Shown here one piece after another: positions 1-7,572 of a stretch of 64,000 bases of DNA; the stretch's first letter is position 1, and every line of letters begins with the position of its first letter. The position numbers were made by a program, and so were the translations under genes. The notes under the pieces were generated by a model. The model did no database searches and was not told where the DNA came from. It saw only the letters and a program-made list of their open reading frames with translations. The stretch is from an uncultured Ruminococcus sp. (lineage in GTDB: Bacteria; Bacillota; Clostridia; Oscillospirales; Ruminococcaceae): assembly GCF_947301925.1 (NCBI RefSeq), contig NZ_CAMYUE010000012.1, positions 25,561 through 89,560 on the forward strand, written 5' to 3'.

Positions 1-1
1 C

Positions 2-601
2 GCTTCAAGCAGGGAGGAGGCCGAGAAATACGTTTTCCTCGGCGACTGTGTATACTTCGACGCTGAATTTGCGGAGCTGGGCGAGCACTGCGTAAGGTCA
101 AAGGCTATCGACGACCGTGCAGGCTGCGCTATCATGATAAAGCTCATGCAGGAAAAGCCCGATTACGATACCTACTTCGTATTCAACGTACAGGAGGAGA
201 TAGGTCTCCGCGGTTCGGCGGTATCGTCATTCTCCGTGGCTCCCGATTTCGCCATCGTGCTGGAGGCCACCACCGCTGCGGATATCGACGGCGTTACAGG
301 CGAGAAGAGAGTCTGCGAGCTTGGCAGAGGTCCCGTTGTGTCCTTCATGGACAAGAGGACCATCTACGACAAGGAGCTGTACAGACTGGCCTTCGACCTT
401 GCAACCTGCCAGACCAAGACCATGATAGCAGGCGGCAACGACGCAGGCTCAATACATATAAGCGGCAAGGGAGTCCGCACCATATCCGTGTCTGTACCGT
501 GCAGATACCTCCATTCTCCCTCGTCGGTCATTGATATGTCCGACCTTGTAAGCTCATACAAGCTTGTGAAAAATCTTTCAAAGAGGATACCTTTACTATG
601 A
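2..601 (+). CDS. M42 family metallopeptidase (glutamyl aminopeptidase / endoglucanase-M type), 5' truncated
   Basis: The reading frame is already open at base 2, so the N-terminus lies outside the window; an internal ATG at 134 is not the real start. The family is cytoplasmic, di-metal aminopeptidases that trim peptides. Visible family motifs are KAIDDRAG (metal-bridging Asp), QEEIGLRG (general-base Glu followed by a metal-binding Glu), GGNDAGSIHIS and the late metal-ligand His in CRYLHSP. Length after the missing part fits the C-terminal two thirds of a 340-360 residue enzyme. The stop overlaps the next start (ATGA at 598-601), so the two genes are probably translationally coupled. Which peptides it cleaves cannot be told. 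Confidence 0.88.
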   Translation, partial: ASSREEAEKYVFLGDCVYFDAEFAELGEHCVRSKAIDDRAGCAIMIKLMQEKPDYDTYFVFNVQEEIGLRGSAVSSFSVAPDFAIVLEATTAADIDGVTGEKRVCELGRGPVVSFMDKRTIYDKELYRLAFDLATCQTKTMIAGGNDAGSIHISGKGVRTISVSVPCRYLHSPSSVIDMSDLVSSYKLVKNLSKRIPLL

Positions 602-1398
602 TAACACTTATCGAACATGAATACGAGCTCGACCGCGTCCTGCTCAACAAGACCCTCTCGGGCAAGAAGATGCTGGCCTATATGAGGGCATACGGTCCCA
701 ATTATGAATTCTGCCGTTTTTACAAGATAACCGATGAAAAAGGCGTGGGCTTCATGTTCATTATCAACTCCACACTGATAATATGCGGCGACGGCAGGCT
801 TGAACCCAATCAGGAGATAGACCTGTTCGTCAGCATGAACGTGCCCTTCCGTATAGAGGGCGACCAGAAGATACTTGAGGGCATAAAGATACCCGACAGG
901 TATCAGGTGCTGAACCGTACCATTTTCGAGCTCATACCCGATGATACGCCTCTTGAGGCTATAGAGGAGCACGTTGAGTTCAATCCAAGTCTCCCCGACG
1001 TATACAAGATACTCAGCGAGGGCTTCCCGAATATAGCCGATTTCTCGCTGTGGTACACCGATACCTCCCATCGCTGCCGCCACGGTATAAGCAGGGTATT
1101 CACATACCGCAACTCCACAACGGCTTCGGCGGTATTCGATATCGGAAGCACCGTCCTCATCGGACAGGTGGCCACAAACAAGGCTGCAAGAGGCAGAGGC
1201 TATGCAAGGGAGTTCCTGAAATGGCTGGCCAAGTTCTTCAACGGACTTGGAAAGAGAGCTTATCTCCTTGCTCTGGACGTCAGAGTAAGCTTCTATCAGG
1301 AGATAGGCTTCCGCATCGCAGGACGGGAGATAGTTCTGGAGCGTATCGACGTTGAAAAGGAAAGCGCTGCAAAGGGTCGTCTGGAGGACAGATCCTGA
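598..1398 (+). CDS. GNAT family N-acetyltransferase
   Basis: 266 residues. The last third carries the acetyl-CoA binding signature of GNAT enzymes: a beta strand ending IGQVATNK, the pyrophosphate loop AARGRGYA (Q/RxxGxG/A), and a final FYQEIGFR motif. The N-terminal 150 residues match no family I recognise; they may be a substrate or regulatory domain. The start overlaps the stop of the M42 peptidase by four bases and a strong terminator follows 20 bases after the stop, so the two genes form the end of one operon. Substrate unknown. Confidence 0.8.
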   Translation: MITLIEHEYELDRVLLNKTLSGKKMLAYMRAYGPNYEFCRFYKITDEKGVGFMFIINSTLIICGDGRLEPNQEIDLFVSMNVPFRIEGDQKILEGIKIPDRYQVLNRTIFELIPDDTPLEAIEEHVEFNPSLPDVYKILSEGFPNIADFSLWYTDTSHRCRHGISRVFTYRNSTTASAVFDIGSTVLIGQVATNKAARGRGYAREFLKWLAKFFNGLGKRAYLLALDVRVSFYQEIGFRIAGREIVLERIDVEKESAAKGRLEDRS

Positions 1399-1417
1399 GC
1401 GCGGAAATATGGTGAAA

Positions 1418-1446
1418 AAGCCCGTGAGCTGTCACGGGCTTTTTTC
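1418..1446. terminator. Bidirectional intrinsic terminator
   Basis: A 10-bp stem (AAGCCCGTGA / TCACGGGCTT) with a 4-base loop and T runs on both sides. It separates the rightward peptidase-GNAT pair from the leftward gene ending at 1447. Confidence 0.85.
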
Positions 1447-2478
1447 TTATGTTCCGATGTACTTTATGTACATCTCCGAGGGCTGTATGTCGGTGTCGGC
1501 TTCGATGATGTTCCTGCCGCTGAATGTGGGTATGGTCAGCGATGTGCCTGTGAAGCTCACAGTGTCGTTTTCGCCCAGCAGGGACGTTCCCAGGTCTATG
1601 GTGACTGTCGCGGACTGTGCTCCGCTGCGCACCGTAACGGGAAGCGTGGTATGATAGGGCTCCCAGCAGGTGACGCCGTTTACATCTGCGTCGATGTAGA
1701 ACGGAACTGCGGCAGTATCGGCAGGTACTATCTGGAAGCGGGTGAATACATTGCTGTTGTATTCGGGATAGATCTTGCTGATGAAGCCAACCGAGGTGTC
1801 CGAAGATACAGTGAACGGGTACTCCTCGTGGTAGAAATCATGTCTGTACGAATCATAGCCGTCAAAGAGCGGATCCTGTACGACAGGGGCGTAGGCCTGA
1901 TTCATGGACTTTTTCACAAGCAGCACATTATCCTCGGTGAGCAGGGCGATATAGGGATTCTCGTTGTCGTGATTCCTCAGCAGCCACGGGTATCCGCTGT
2001 CACGGTAATACTCGCAGAACAGCTTGTAGCTGCCTGCTCTCAGGCGGCCGAAGAACTGGCAGTGCTGATAGTCGCAGGGGCGGTCGTCGGCAGTGTAGTC
2101 CGTTCTGTCATCGCCGGTATATGACGTTTCTGCGATCATCCACTGCTGATAGGCCGTTGTGTATGGTGTATTCGGGGGAACAACAGGGATACTGAAAAAG
2201 TCTATCCTGATGTTCTGACGGTATGTGGGATCCGACGAGTTGTTGCTGAGACCGTCTGCAAGAGCGTATTCACGCATTTTCAGCTTGTTCAGCCCTGCCT
2301 TGCCGACGCCTCCTGCCGCGCCTTTTATGCGCCAGTCCATAAGGGAGCTGCCATCGGAGGTGAAGCGCAGGGGCAGTGCCCCTGTCAGCTCCTTTTCGGT
2401 GAACTTGCTGCCTCCAAGCATGGAGTAGAGATCATCGGGAACTACGCTTCTTTTTGGTGTGAGTGCCTCGTAAAGCAT
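1447..2478 (-). CDS. Hypothetical protein, phage tail/surface-protein-like
   Basis: 343 residues, no signal peptide or membrane segment. I do not recognise a named family. The N-terminus has a SSLMDWRIKG/GGVG segment resembling short proteins of phage structural modules, and the rest is rich in Tyr, Asp and Ser with predicted beta structure, as in tail fibres or bacterial surface appendages. It starts at an ATG eight bases after GGAGG and begins 3 bp after the stop of the small gene at 2482-2724, so the two are co-transcribed. No other phage genes are near, so a resident secretion or sugar-binding role cannot be excluded. Confidence 0.6.
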   Translation of the reverse strand: MLYEALTPKRSVVPDDLYSMLGGSKFTEKELTGALPLRFTSDGSSLMDWRIKGAAGGVGKAGLNKLKMREYALADGLSNNSSDPTYRQNIRIDFFSIPVVPPNTPYTTAYQQWMIAETSYTGDDRTDYTADDRPCDYQHCQFFGRLRAGSYKLFCEYYRDSGYPWLLRNHDNENPYIALLTEDNVLLVKKSMNQAYAPVVQDPLFDGYDSYRHDFYHEEYPFTVSSDTSVGFISKIYPEYNSNVFTRFQIVPADTAAVPFYIDADVNGVTCWEPYHTTLPVTVRSGAQSATVTIDLGTSLLGENDTVSFTGTSLTIPTFSGRNIIEADTDIQPSEMYIKYIGT

Positions 2479-2481
2479 TTA

Positions 2482-2724
2482 TCATGCCTCCTCCGCAGGA
2501 TCGTAGACCTCTCCCGAGCTCTGATCCACCCACTTGCCGTCGCTGCCGAAGCCGAAGAGAGCTCCTGTGGAGATCTCCCATGCGATGGAGCCCTGAGAAA
2601 GTATCCTGCCCCCGATACCGTCGGCGGCAGGGAGGTCGGTCTTTGCGTCAACAGCTATCTCTGCTGTGACCACGGATCTGCCCTCCTCAAAGCTTCTGAA
2701 TCTTTCCTTTAAAATGGTGATCAT
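2482..2724 (-). CDS. Small hypothetical protein, structural-protein-like
   Basis: 80 residues; ribosome site AGGAGGA just upstream of ATG. Contains a WEISTGALFGFGSDGKWVD segment like the collar/fibre-associated short proteins found in prophage modules, and an acidic C-terminus. No catalytic motif. First gene of a two-gene leftward unit with the 343-residue protein. A perfect cre-like palindrome lies 24 bp upstream of its start codon, suggesting carbon catabolite control; that is inference from the motif alone. Confidence 0.55.
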   Translation of the reverse strand: MITILKERFRSFEEGRSVVTAEIAVDAKTDLPAADGIGGRILSQGSIAWEISTGALFGFGSDGKWVDQSSGEVYDPAEEA

Positions 2725-2747
2725 TATGATTCCTCCTTATAGATTTT

Positions 2748-2761
2748 TGAAAGCGCTTTCA
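2748..2761. promoter_or_regulatory. cre-like (CcpA) operator palindrome
   Basis: TGAAAGCGCTTTCA is a perfect 14-bp palindrome and matches the CcpA catabolite-responsive element consensus WTGNAANCGNWNNCW (with flanking T/A) at every fixed position. It sits between divergent genes, 24 bp from the leftward start codon and about 90 bp upstream of the rightward promoter. LacI-family regulators other than CcpA bind similar sites. Confidence 0.55.
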
Positions 2762-2773
2762 TAAATGGTCCGT

Positions 2774-2810
2774 AAAGGGGTGAAATTCAAACGAAAACGG
2801 TTGAATAAGG
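2774..2810. repeat. Dispersed 37-bp repeat, copy 1
   Basis: 34 of 37 bases are identical to 36833-36869 in the same orientation. The core can pair as TTCAA...TTGAA, giving a small hairpin. Both copies are intergenic. Confidence 0.7.
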
Positions 2811-2850
2811 AGAAATTTTTTTTGAAAAAGTTGTAAGCGTGCACTAACAT

Positions 2851-2879
2851 TTGACAAATCTGAGGATATGGAGTATAAT
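2851..2879 (+). promoter_or_regulatory. Sigma-A type promoter of the amidohydrolase gene
   Basis: TTGACA at 2851, 17-bp spacer, TATAAT at 2874: a perfect consensus promoter. The start codon at 2912 follows with a TAGGAGA ribosome site. Confidence 0.85.
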
Positions 2880-2911
2880 ATTCTGTGAATCTGTAATTAG
2901 GAGATGTAAGA

Positions 2912-3724
2912 ATGAATCCAGAGGTATACGGAAAATATGAGATAATAGACGCTCATTCCCATATTTTCCCCGATAAGATCGCCGACACAGCTACAGACAG
3001 CATTGGCCATTTCTACGATATGCCTATGAATAACCGCGGCTTCAGCGAAAAGCTCATAGAGGCAGGCAGCAGGATAGGCGTTAAGAAGTACCTTGTGTGC
3101 TCCACTGCCACAAGTCCGAGACAGACCAATAATATAAACCACTTTATCGCTCAGGAATGTGAAAAGCACTCCTGCTTCTACGGCTTCGGCACAACTCACG
3201 CCGACTCCGCAGACCTTGAGGCGGATATCGAGCAGATAATCTCTCTGGGACTCCACGGTGTAAAGCTCCACCCCGATTTCCAGAAGTTCAATGCCGATTC
3301 TCCCGAGGCCTTCAGAATATATGAGCTCATGGAGGGCAGACTGCCCCTGCTCATACACTGCGGTGATTCAAGATACGATTATTCAAATCCTCACCGCATC
3401 AAGAGGATAAACGAGAACTTCCCCGGGCTTCAGATACTTGCTGCTCATCTGGGCGGCTATCAGCAGTGGGACGCGGCTGAGGAGATGCTTGCAGGCCTTA
3501 AGAACGTGAGATTCGACGTAAGCTCATCGCTGGCATTCCTGACTCCCGAAAGAGCGGCAGGCATTGTAAGGAAATACGGCATTGAGAACTGCTTCTTCGG
3601 CTCCGACTTCCCCATGTGGAGCCACGAGGACGAGCTGATGCGCTTCCTGAAGCTGGGCTTCACCGAGAAGGAGAACCAGATGATACTTGCCGATAACTTC
3701 AAGGCGTTTCTCGGACTGGAATAA
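2912..3724 (+). CDS. Amidohydrolase-2 family TIM-barrel hydrolase
   Basis: 270 residues, cytoplasmic. Metal-dependent hydrolase of the amidohydrolase-2 / TatD-like superfamily. Seen: the first metal motif DAHSHIF near residue 11, a barrel-strand His in LLIHCGD, another in LAAHLGG, and the C-terminal FGSDFPMW with the catalytic Asp. These are the expected ligands in order. The substrate is unknown; relatives decarboxylate or hydrolyse small carboxylic or cyclic compounds. It has its own consensus promoter and is followed by a terminator overlapping the leader of the deformylase gene. Confidence 0.82.
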   Translation: MNPEVYGKYEIIDAHSHIFPDKIADTATDSIGHFYDMPMNNRGFSEKLIEAGSRIGVKKYLVCSTATSPRQTNNINHFIAQECEKHSCFYGFGTTHADSADLEADIEQIISLGLHGVKLHPDFQKFNADSPEAFRIYELMEGRLPLLIHCGDSRYDYSNPHRIKRINENFPGLQILAAHLGGYQQWDAAEEMLAGLKNVRFDVSSSLAFLTPERAAGIVRKYGIENCFFGSDFPMWSHEDELMRFLKLGFTEKENQMILADNFKAFLGLE

Positions 3725-3730
3725 ACATGA

Positions 3731-3756
3731 ACGGGGCAGTGCTGTCCCGTTTTTTC
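3731..3756 (+). terminator. Intrinsic terminator after the amidohydrolase
   Basis: 9-bp stem with one G-T pair, 2-base loop, then seven T. Read-through would feed the deformylase gene 20 bp downstream. Confidence 0.75.
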
Positions 3757-3775
3757 TATGAGAAGGAGTATTTTT

Positions 3776-4189
3776 ATGGTAAAGGATATCGTCAGGGACG
3801 AGGCTGTGCTGGGCATAAAGTCCGAGCCCGCCACAAGAGCGGATATGCAGACAGTCAGAGACCTGCTGGATACGGTTAAGGCCAATTCCGAAAGATGCGT
3901 GGGTATGGCTGCGAATATGATAGGCGTCCATAAGACCATACTTGTGGCGCTTATAGGCGACGAGTATGTGGCTATGATAAACCCGCGGATAGTTGACCGC
4001 TCAAAGGAGACCTACGAAACCGAGGAGGGCTGCCTGTCGCTCAGCGGAGTCCGCAGCGTGACGCGTTACCGCACTATCGCCGTGGAGTATCTGGACAAGA
4101 AGTTCAAGCGCCGCCGCGGTATCTTCCGCGACTATGAGGCGGAGATAATCCAGCATGAGATGGATCACTTCGAGGGGAAGATAATCTGA
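3776..4189 (+). CDS. Peptide deformylase-like protein with altered motif I
   Basis: 137 residues from the ATG at 3776, chosen because AGAAGGAG lies eight bases upstream; an in-frame ATG at 3758 precedes that site. Peptide deformylases remove the N-formyl group from new proteins using a metal. Motif II EGCLS (Cys86) and motif III QHEMDH (His127, Glu128, His131) are intact, so the metal site should form. Motif I, normally GxGLAAxQxG, reads CVGMAANMIG: the oxyanion Gln is Met. It is shorter than typical Def (about 165 residues). I infer a divergent paralogue, possibly with another substrate or weak activity; a second, canonical def probably exists elsewhere. Confidence 0.8.
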   Translation: MVKDIVRDEAVLGIKSEPATRADMQTVRDLLDTVKANSERCVGMAANMIGVHKTILVALIGDEYVAMINPRIVDRSKETYETEEGCLSLSGVRSVTRYRTIAVEYLDKKFKRRRGIFRDYEAEIIQHEMDHFEGKII

Positions 4190-4221
4190 GGATATTATCC
4201 CTCATTTGCTGTTGATCTTGT

Positions 4222-4334
4222 AGGGGACGCCTTCTCTTGTAAGGCGCCTTGGTTCTTTCGGGGCGCTGCCCCGAACCCCGCCGGAGGCTCTGCCCCCGGA
4301 CTCCGCCAAAGGAACACAGTCCCTTTGGAATCCC
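4222..4334. repeat. Composite hairpin repeat, copy 1
   Basis: Bases 4222-4246 and 4260-4334 resemble 28215-28239 and 28309-28380: two blocks in the same order, the last 30 bases being identical. Each block can fold on itself. Intergenic; no ORF supported. Confidence 0.65.
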
Positions 4335-4361
4335 GTTCATGGGCTCAGCCGCTTTATATAA

Positions 4362-4396
4362 AAAGCCTGAAAGCAGGATAACCGCTTTCAGGCTTT
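4362..4396. terminator. Intrinsic terminator for the DUF11-type gene
   Basis: A perfect 13-bp stem (AAAGCCTGAAAGC and complement). On the minus strand it is followed by TTTTTAT, right after the leftward gene ending at 4412. Confidence 0.8.
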
Positions 4397-4411
4397 GTTG
4401 TTAAGGAGGCT

Positions 4412-5275
4412 TTATCTGGAAAGCCTGCCCTTTATGATGAGAGTGCTTACTCCTGCCTGTGTGCTCCACTGACCTGTGTCGGGATCCTGTGAGAACTGCG
4501 CCGCAGGTACTGTGATGACGCCGTCAAGGCTGGTGAATGTTCCCGTGGCGGGATCGTAGGCGTAGTCGGTGCCCGATGCCCATACAGCGCCGTTGAACTC
4601 CGCTGTGAGGCCGCTGAGGACAGGTGTGAAGGTGTCGGTGAAGATAACGTTGTCGGCAGCCTCCGCAGCTGTGGTGCCGAAGTTCTGGATAACGAAGGTG
4701 TAGGTCACCTCGCCGTTCTCCTCCACAGCCGCAGGACTGAGGGACTTGCTGATGGCAAGGTCTATGCCCTCGGCATAGGATATATCCGCGGAAGCTGTTA
4801 CAGGCCCGAAGCCTGTGCCGCTTACAGCTGCGGTGTTGGTTATTTCCGCGCCGGAGCCCATGGGTGCGTAGGCGTTTGTTTCCGCAGAGTAGATAAGAGC
4901 TGCATTGCCGCCTGCGGGGACGTTTACGCCTGTTACCGTAAGCGGATAAAGAGAGGCGATAACGGGAGTGGGCTGCTGTACGCCGTTGACGTAATACAGG
5001 AGACTGCCCTCGGTGTAGGACATGGGAACGGCTGTGCCGTCTGTCTCGCCGAAGCTGTATTCTCCCATATCGTCGGTGACGGTGAGGTCGTTGTAGCAGA
5101 CAGAGCCCGAATTCACTATACTGATAATGAAGGTGTTGCTGCTGTCCTGTGAATAGCTGTCGAGCACAGCTGCCTTGGAAACGGAGAGCACCTCCATTAT
5201 CTCGCCTGCGGTTATATTTGAGCTGGCCACTGTTCCGTTGTAGGACAGGGTAGCCTGATTATAGAAAGTTGCCAT
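4412..5275 (-). CDS. DUF11-type repeat protein
   Basis: 287 residues, starting at ATG after ATGGAGGAAATACT. Two beta-rich DUF11-like units: residues about 30-160 and 165-275. The second has the typical segment TYTFVIQNFGTTAAEAADNV, and the first has TFIISIVNSGSV. Such units usually occur in long surface proteins, but no signal peptide, sorting signal or membrane segment is visible here, so the protein is either intracellular or exported by an unrecognised route. Preceded by a 140-bp gap with no strong promoter and followed by a strong terminator. Function unknown. Confidence 0.65.
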   Translation of the reverse strand: MATFYNQATLSYNGTVASSNITAGEIMEVLSVSKAAVLDSYSQDSSNTFIISIVNSGSVCYNDLTVTDDMGEYSFGETDGTAVPMSYTEGSLLYYVNGVQQPTPVIASLYPLTVTGVNVPAGGNAALIYSAETNAYAPMGSGAEITNTAAVSGTGFGPVTASADISYAEGIDLAISKSLSPAAVEENGEVTYTFVIQNFGTTAAEAADNVIFTDTFTPVLSGLTAEFNGAVWASGTDYAYDPATGTFTSLDGVITVPAAQFSQDPDTGQWSTQAGVSTLIIKGRLSR

Positions 5276-5383
5276 AGTATTTCCTCCATATGGCGGCGGA
5301 CCGCCGTACTAAGGGAGGGAGCCTTCCCTCCCTCGATATATGATATGAGGGAGGAGCGGAAATGGTGACATGGCACAGAAAGA

Positions 5384-5408
5384 GCCCGGGGACAACAAAT
5401 CCCCGGGC
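5384..5408 (-). terminator. Terminator after the deacetylase gene
   Basis: GC-rich stem GCCCGGGGA / TCCCCGGGC directly after the stop on the minus strand, then CTCTTT. Confidence 0.6.
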
Positions 5409-5415
5409 CCGTGGT

Positions 5416-6150
5416 CTATACCGTATATCCCGCAGCGCGGAAGCTGTCTATAAGGTCGCCCAGTATCTCCGCATTTGTGGAGGATACCGAGTGGAGCAGG
5501 AGTATCTCTCCGCCGTGTGCTGCTTCGGTGAGCTTTTTCAGCCCCTCCTCGGGCAGCGGCTGGGAGTCGGTCTTCCAGTCCACATAGGCGCTGCTCCAGA
5601 AAAGAGTCTTGTAGCCGCACTGCTGTGCTATGCCCAGCGCTCTCTCGGAGTATTCTCCGCAGGGACAGCGGAAGTACTGCATCTGATAGCCGAAGTTGTT
5701 CATGACGTAGCTGTGAAGCGACATTATCTCTTCCTTTGCGTCCTCATCGGAGAGGGTAGGCAGGCTCGCATGAGTCATGCCGTGATTTCCGAGGATATGT
5801 CCCTCGTCTATCATACGCTTTACAAGAGCGGTCTCCGTTTTTGCATAAGGACCTGTCAGGAAGAATATGGCCTGAACGTCCTTTTCCTTAAGTGTGTCCA
5901 GTATCTTTGCGGTATAGCCGTTTTCATAGCCCTGATCAAAGGTGATGATTATTCGCTTTTCATCCTCCGACAGGGCGAAGGCATCAAGGTCGCCGTATCG
6001 GCTGTTGAACTGCACCGCGTCAAGGGGACGGTTCTTTTCGTCTGTTGCCGTTCCCTGACCGTAGCCTATAATGGTGTTGTCTGCGGCATATACCGCAGTA
6101 CACGGCATGACTGCCGCGGTCAGCAGTGCAGCATACGGGTGTATCTTCAT
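5416..6150 (-). CDS. PdaA-like polysaccharide (peptidoglycan) deacetylase
   Basis: 244 residues from the ATG at 6150, which has better spacing to AGAGG than the ATG at 6156. A signal peptide (KIHPYAALLTAAVMPCTAVYA) indicates export. The NodB-fold motifs are present: motif 1 is TFDQGYENGYT, where Gln replaces the second Asp of TFDDG; B. subtilis PdaA has Asn there and the same YENGYT tail. Motif 2 is NHGMTH (metal His pair), motif 3 RCPCGEYSE, and the C-terminal LLLHSVSS carries the catalytic His. PdaA de-N-acetylates MurNAc during cortex muramic-delta-lactam formation; the role in this organism is unclear. Confidence 0.82.
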   Translation of the reverse strand: MKIHPYAALLTAAVMPCTAVYAADNTIIGYGQGTATDEKNRPLDAVQFNSRYGDLDAFALSEDEKRIIITFDQGYENGYTAKILDTLKEKDVQAIFFLTGPYAKTETALVKRMIDEGHILGNHGMTHASLPTLSDEDAKEEIMSLHSYVMNNFGYQMQYFRCPCGEYSERALGIAQQCGYKTLFWSSAYVDWKTDSQPLPEEGLKKLTEAAHGGEILLLHSVSSTNAEILGDLIDSFRAAGYTV

Positions 6151-6279
6151 AAGCATTTACCTCTGATTTGTGTGTGCGGATCGCTCCGCATGATTATTAT
6201 GAGCTGTGAGTGCCGTAAAAAACATGGTGATTTCTGCATTTTGCGGTAAAATCTGCATAAAATTTAAAGAGGTGATATT

Positions 6280-6552
6280 ATGGAGAACCATGAGGACTTC
6301 TGCGCTGACCGTGAGGACGGTACGGAGGCGCTTTGCGGAGATTATGAGATGAAAAGAAAGAACAGAGCCGACGATATCATAGCAGTACAGGCTGTGCTGT
6401 GCATAGTCATAGGGGCGGCCTTTTTCGTGGGGAATATGTTTTATCCCGATATCACAGGGGAGGTCTTCGGCAGGATACGCGCCCTCTCCGCAGAGGGAAG
6501 CATAATGCCCAATCCAATAGACCTGCTGGCGGAACTGATTGATAAGCTTTAG
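6280..6552 (+). CDS. Small single-pass membrane protein, partner of the M50 protease gene
   Basis: 90 residues after AGAGGTG. Acidic N-terminus, one transmembrane segment (about residues 33-54, AVLCIVIGAAFFVGNMF) and a short C-terminal domain. No family recognised. It overlaps the following M50 gene by 14 bp, so translation is coupled; by analogy with SpoIVFA/SpoIVFB it could anchor or inhibit the protease, but there is no sequence likeness to SpoIVFA that I can see. Confidence 0.6.
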   Translation: MENHEDFCADREDGTEALCGDYEMKRKNRADDIIAVQAVLCIVIGAAFFVGNMFYPDITGEVFGRIRALSAEGSIMPNPIDLLAELIDKL

Positions 6553-7126
6553 ACTGGGGCGGACGGCGGTAAGGATAGATTTTTCCTTTCTGGTGTTCAA
6601 CGCAATGGTGTTCCTTGTCCGTGACGGCAGGTCGGTGCTGTCCTTCTATACTGTCTGCGCTCTCCATGAGGCAGGCCACCTTGCAGTGCTTACGCTGACG
6701 GGAGGAAGCGCGGCCTCGGTGTGCTTCACAGCCGCAGGCATACGCATAGATACCCGTAAAACAGGAGCTTCCCCTGTGCTGCATGATATGGCGGTGCTCC
6801 TTGCAGGCCCCGCGGTGAACGCAGCCGTATATGCGGCCATGGGTATCATGGGACGGGGCGGGGAGTTCGCTGCCCTGAACCTTATGGCGGCGGTATACAA
6901 TATGCTGCCCTATCGCAGTCTCGACGGCGGAGCGCTGATAGCACTGCTGACAGCGGGCAGCTCCGCGGAGCAGGCGGCAGACCTTATCCTTGCCGCGGTG
7001 AAGCTGCTTATGACAGCTGCCGCAGCATGGGCGGTGTACATATACGGCAGGGAGGCGCTGCCTCTGCTCATAGGAGGGACCGCCCTTTTCATCGGCGACC
7101 TGCGTCCACGCAAGAAAAGCCCGTAA
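6539..7126 (+). CDS. M50 family site-2-protease-like membrane metalloprotease (SpoIVFB-like)
   Basis: 195 residues with a TTG start inside the previous gene. Zinc motif HEAGH (about residue 43) lies in a hydrophobic segment, and the second motif NMLPYRSLDGG supplies the third ligand Asp, as in SpoIVFB-class intramembrane proteases. Four to five hydrophobic segments fit the small S2P core. These enzymes cleave membrane-bound precursors or anti-sigma factors. The substrate is not evident; the ECF sigma/partner pair 3 kb downstream is only a speculative target. A bidirectional terminator follows. Confidence 0.78.
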   Translation: MISFRLGRTAVRIDFSFLVFNAMVFLVRDGRSVLSFYTVCALHEAGHLAVLTLTGGSAASVCFTAAGIRIDTRKTGASPVLHDMAVLLAGPAVNAAVYAAMGIMGRGGEFAALNLMAAVYNMLPYRSLDGGALIALLTAGSSAEQAADLILAAVKLLMTAAAAWAVYIYGREALPLLIGGTALFIGDLRPRKKSP

Positions 7127-7159
7127 AGCGGTGTGTTTACGCTTTACGGGCTTGTTTTT
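7117..7159. terminator. Bidirectional terminator
   Basis: 13-bp stem (AAGCCCGTAAAGC and complement) with an 11-base loop and TTTTT; serves the M50 gene and the leftward gene ending at 7159. Confidence 0.8.
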
Positions 7160-7512
7160 CAACTTTCCGTTATGCTCAGGTACATGAAGCCGTCAAGCTC
7201 CCTGTCGTCATATTCAAAGCTTATAATGTGCGCGTCGTCCAGAGTGTGGTCGGCATAGGTTATTATCTGGTTCCCGATATCTATACTCGGAACGCCGAGA
7301 CCGTCCTTTATCTCCTCGGGGGTGAGCTCTCCGAAAACGTCGCTGATGCCCTCTTTTATGAGGAAATCGGCTATATCGTCAAGCTTCGCCGCGTAGTTTT
7401 CGGCTACTTTCTCAGCCAGCTCCTCGGAGCCGTCCGTCATCTCATCGCAGGTGATGACCACGTTGCCGAGGTCGGCAGTGTACAGCTCGGATACCTCGTC
7501 GTATTCAAACAT
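7159..7512 (-). CDS. Hypothetical acidic protein
   Basis: 117 residues from the ATG at 7512, eight bases after AAGGAG (a GTG at 7521 overlaps that site). Strongly acidic, soluble, with a C-terminal segment LDDAHIISFEYDDRELDGFM that recalls small DUF-type proteins of Firmicutes, but I cannot name a family. Leftward gene downstream of the alcohol dehydrogenase, 60 bp apart, so possibly co-transcribed. Confidence 0.55.
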   Translation of the reverse strand: MFEYDEVSELYTADLGNVVITCDEMTDGSEELAEKVAENYAAKLDDIADFLIKEGISDVFGELTPEEIKDGLGVPSIDIGNQIITYADHTLDDAHIISFEYDDRELDGFMYLSITES

Positions 7513-7572
7513 ATTCGTCACTCCTTTTCAAAGCACGGGTACACGGATACGGGATATCTGTGTATCCGGTCA

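Noticed and set aside
1447..2724. Start of a complete prophage
   Set aside because: Only two tail-like proteins are present, with no terminase, portal, capsid or integrase nearby.
5362..6249. 295-codon frame antisense to the deacetylase
   Set aside because: The minus-strand frame has a signal peptide and full NodB motifs; the plus frame is its shadow.
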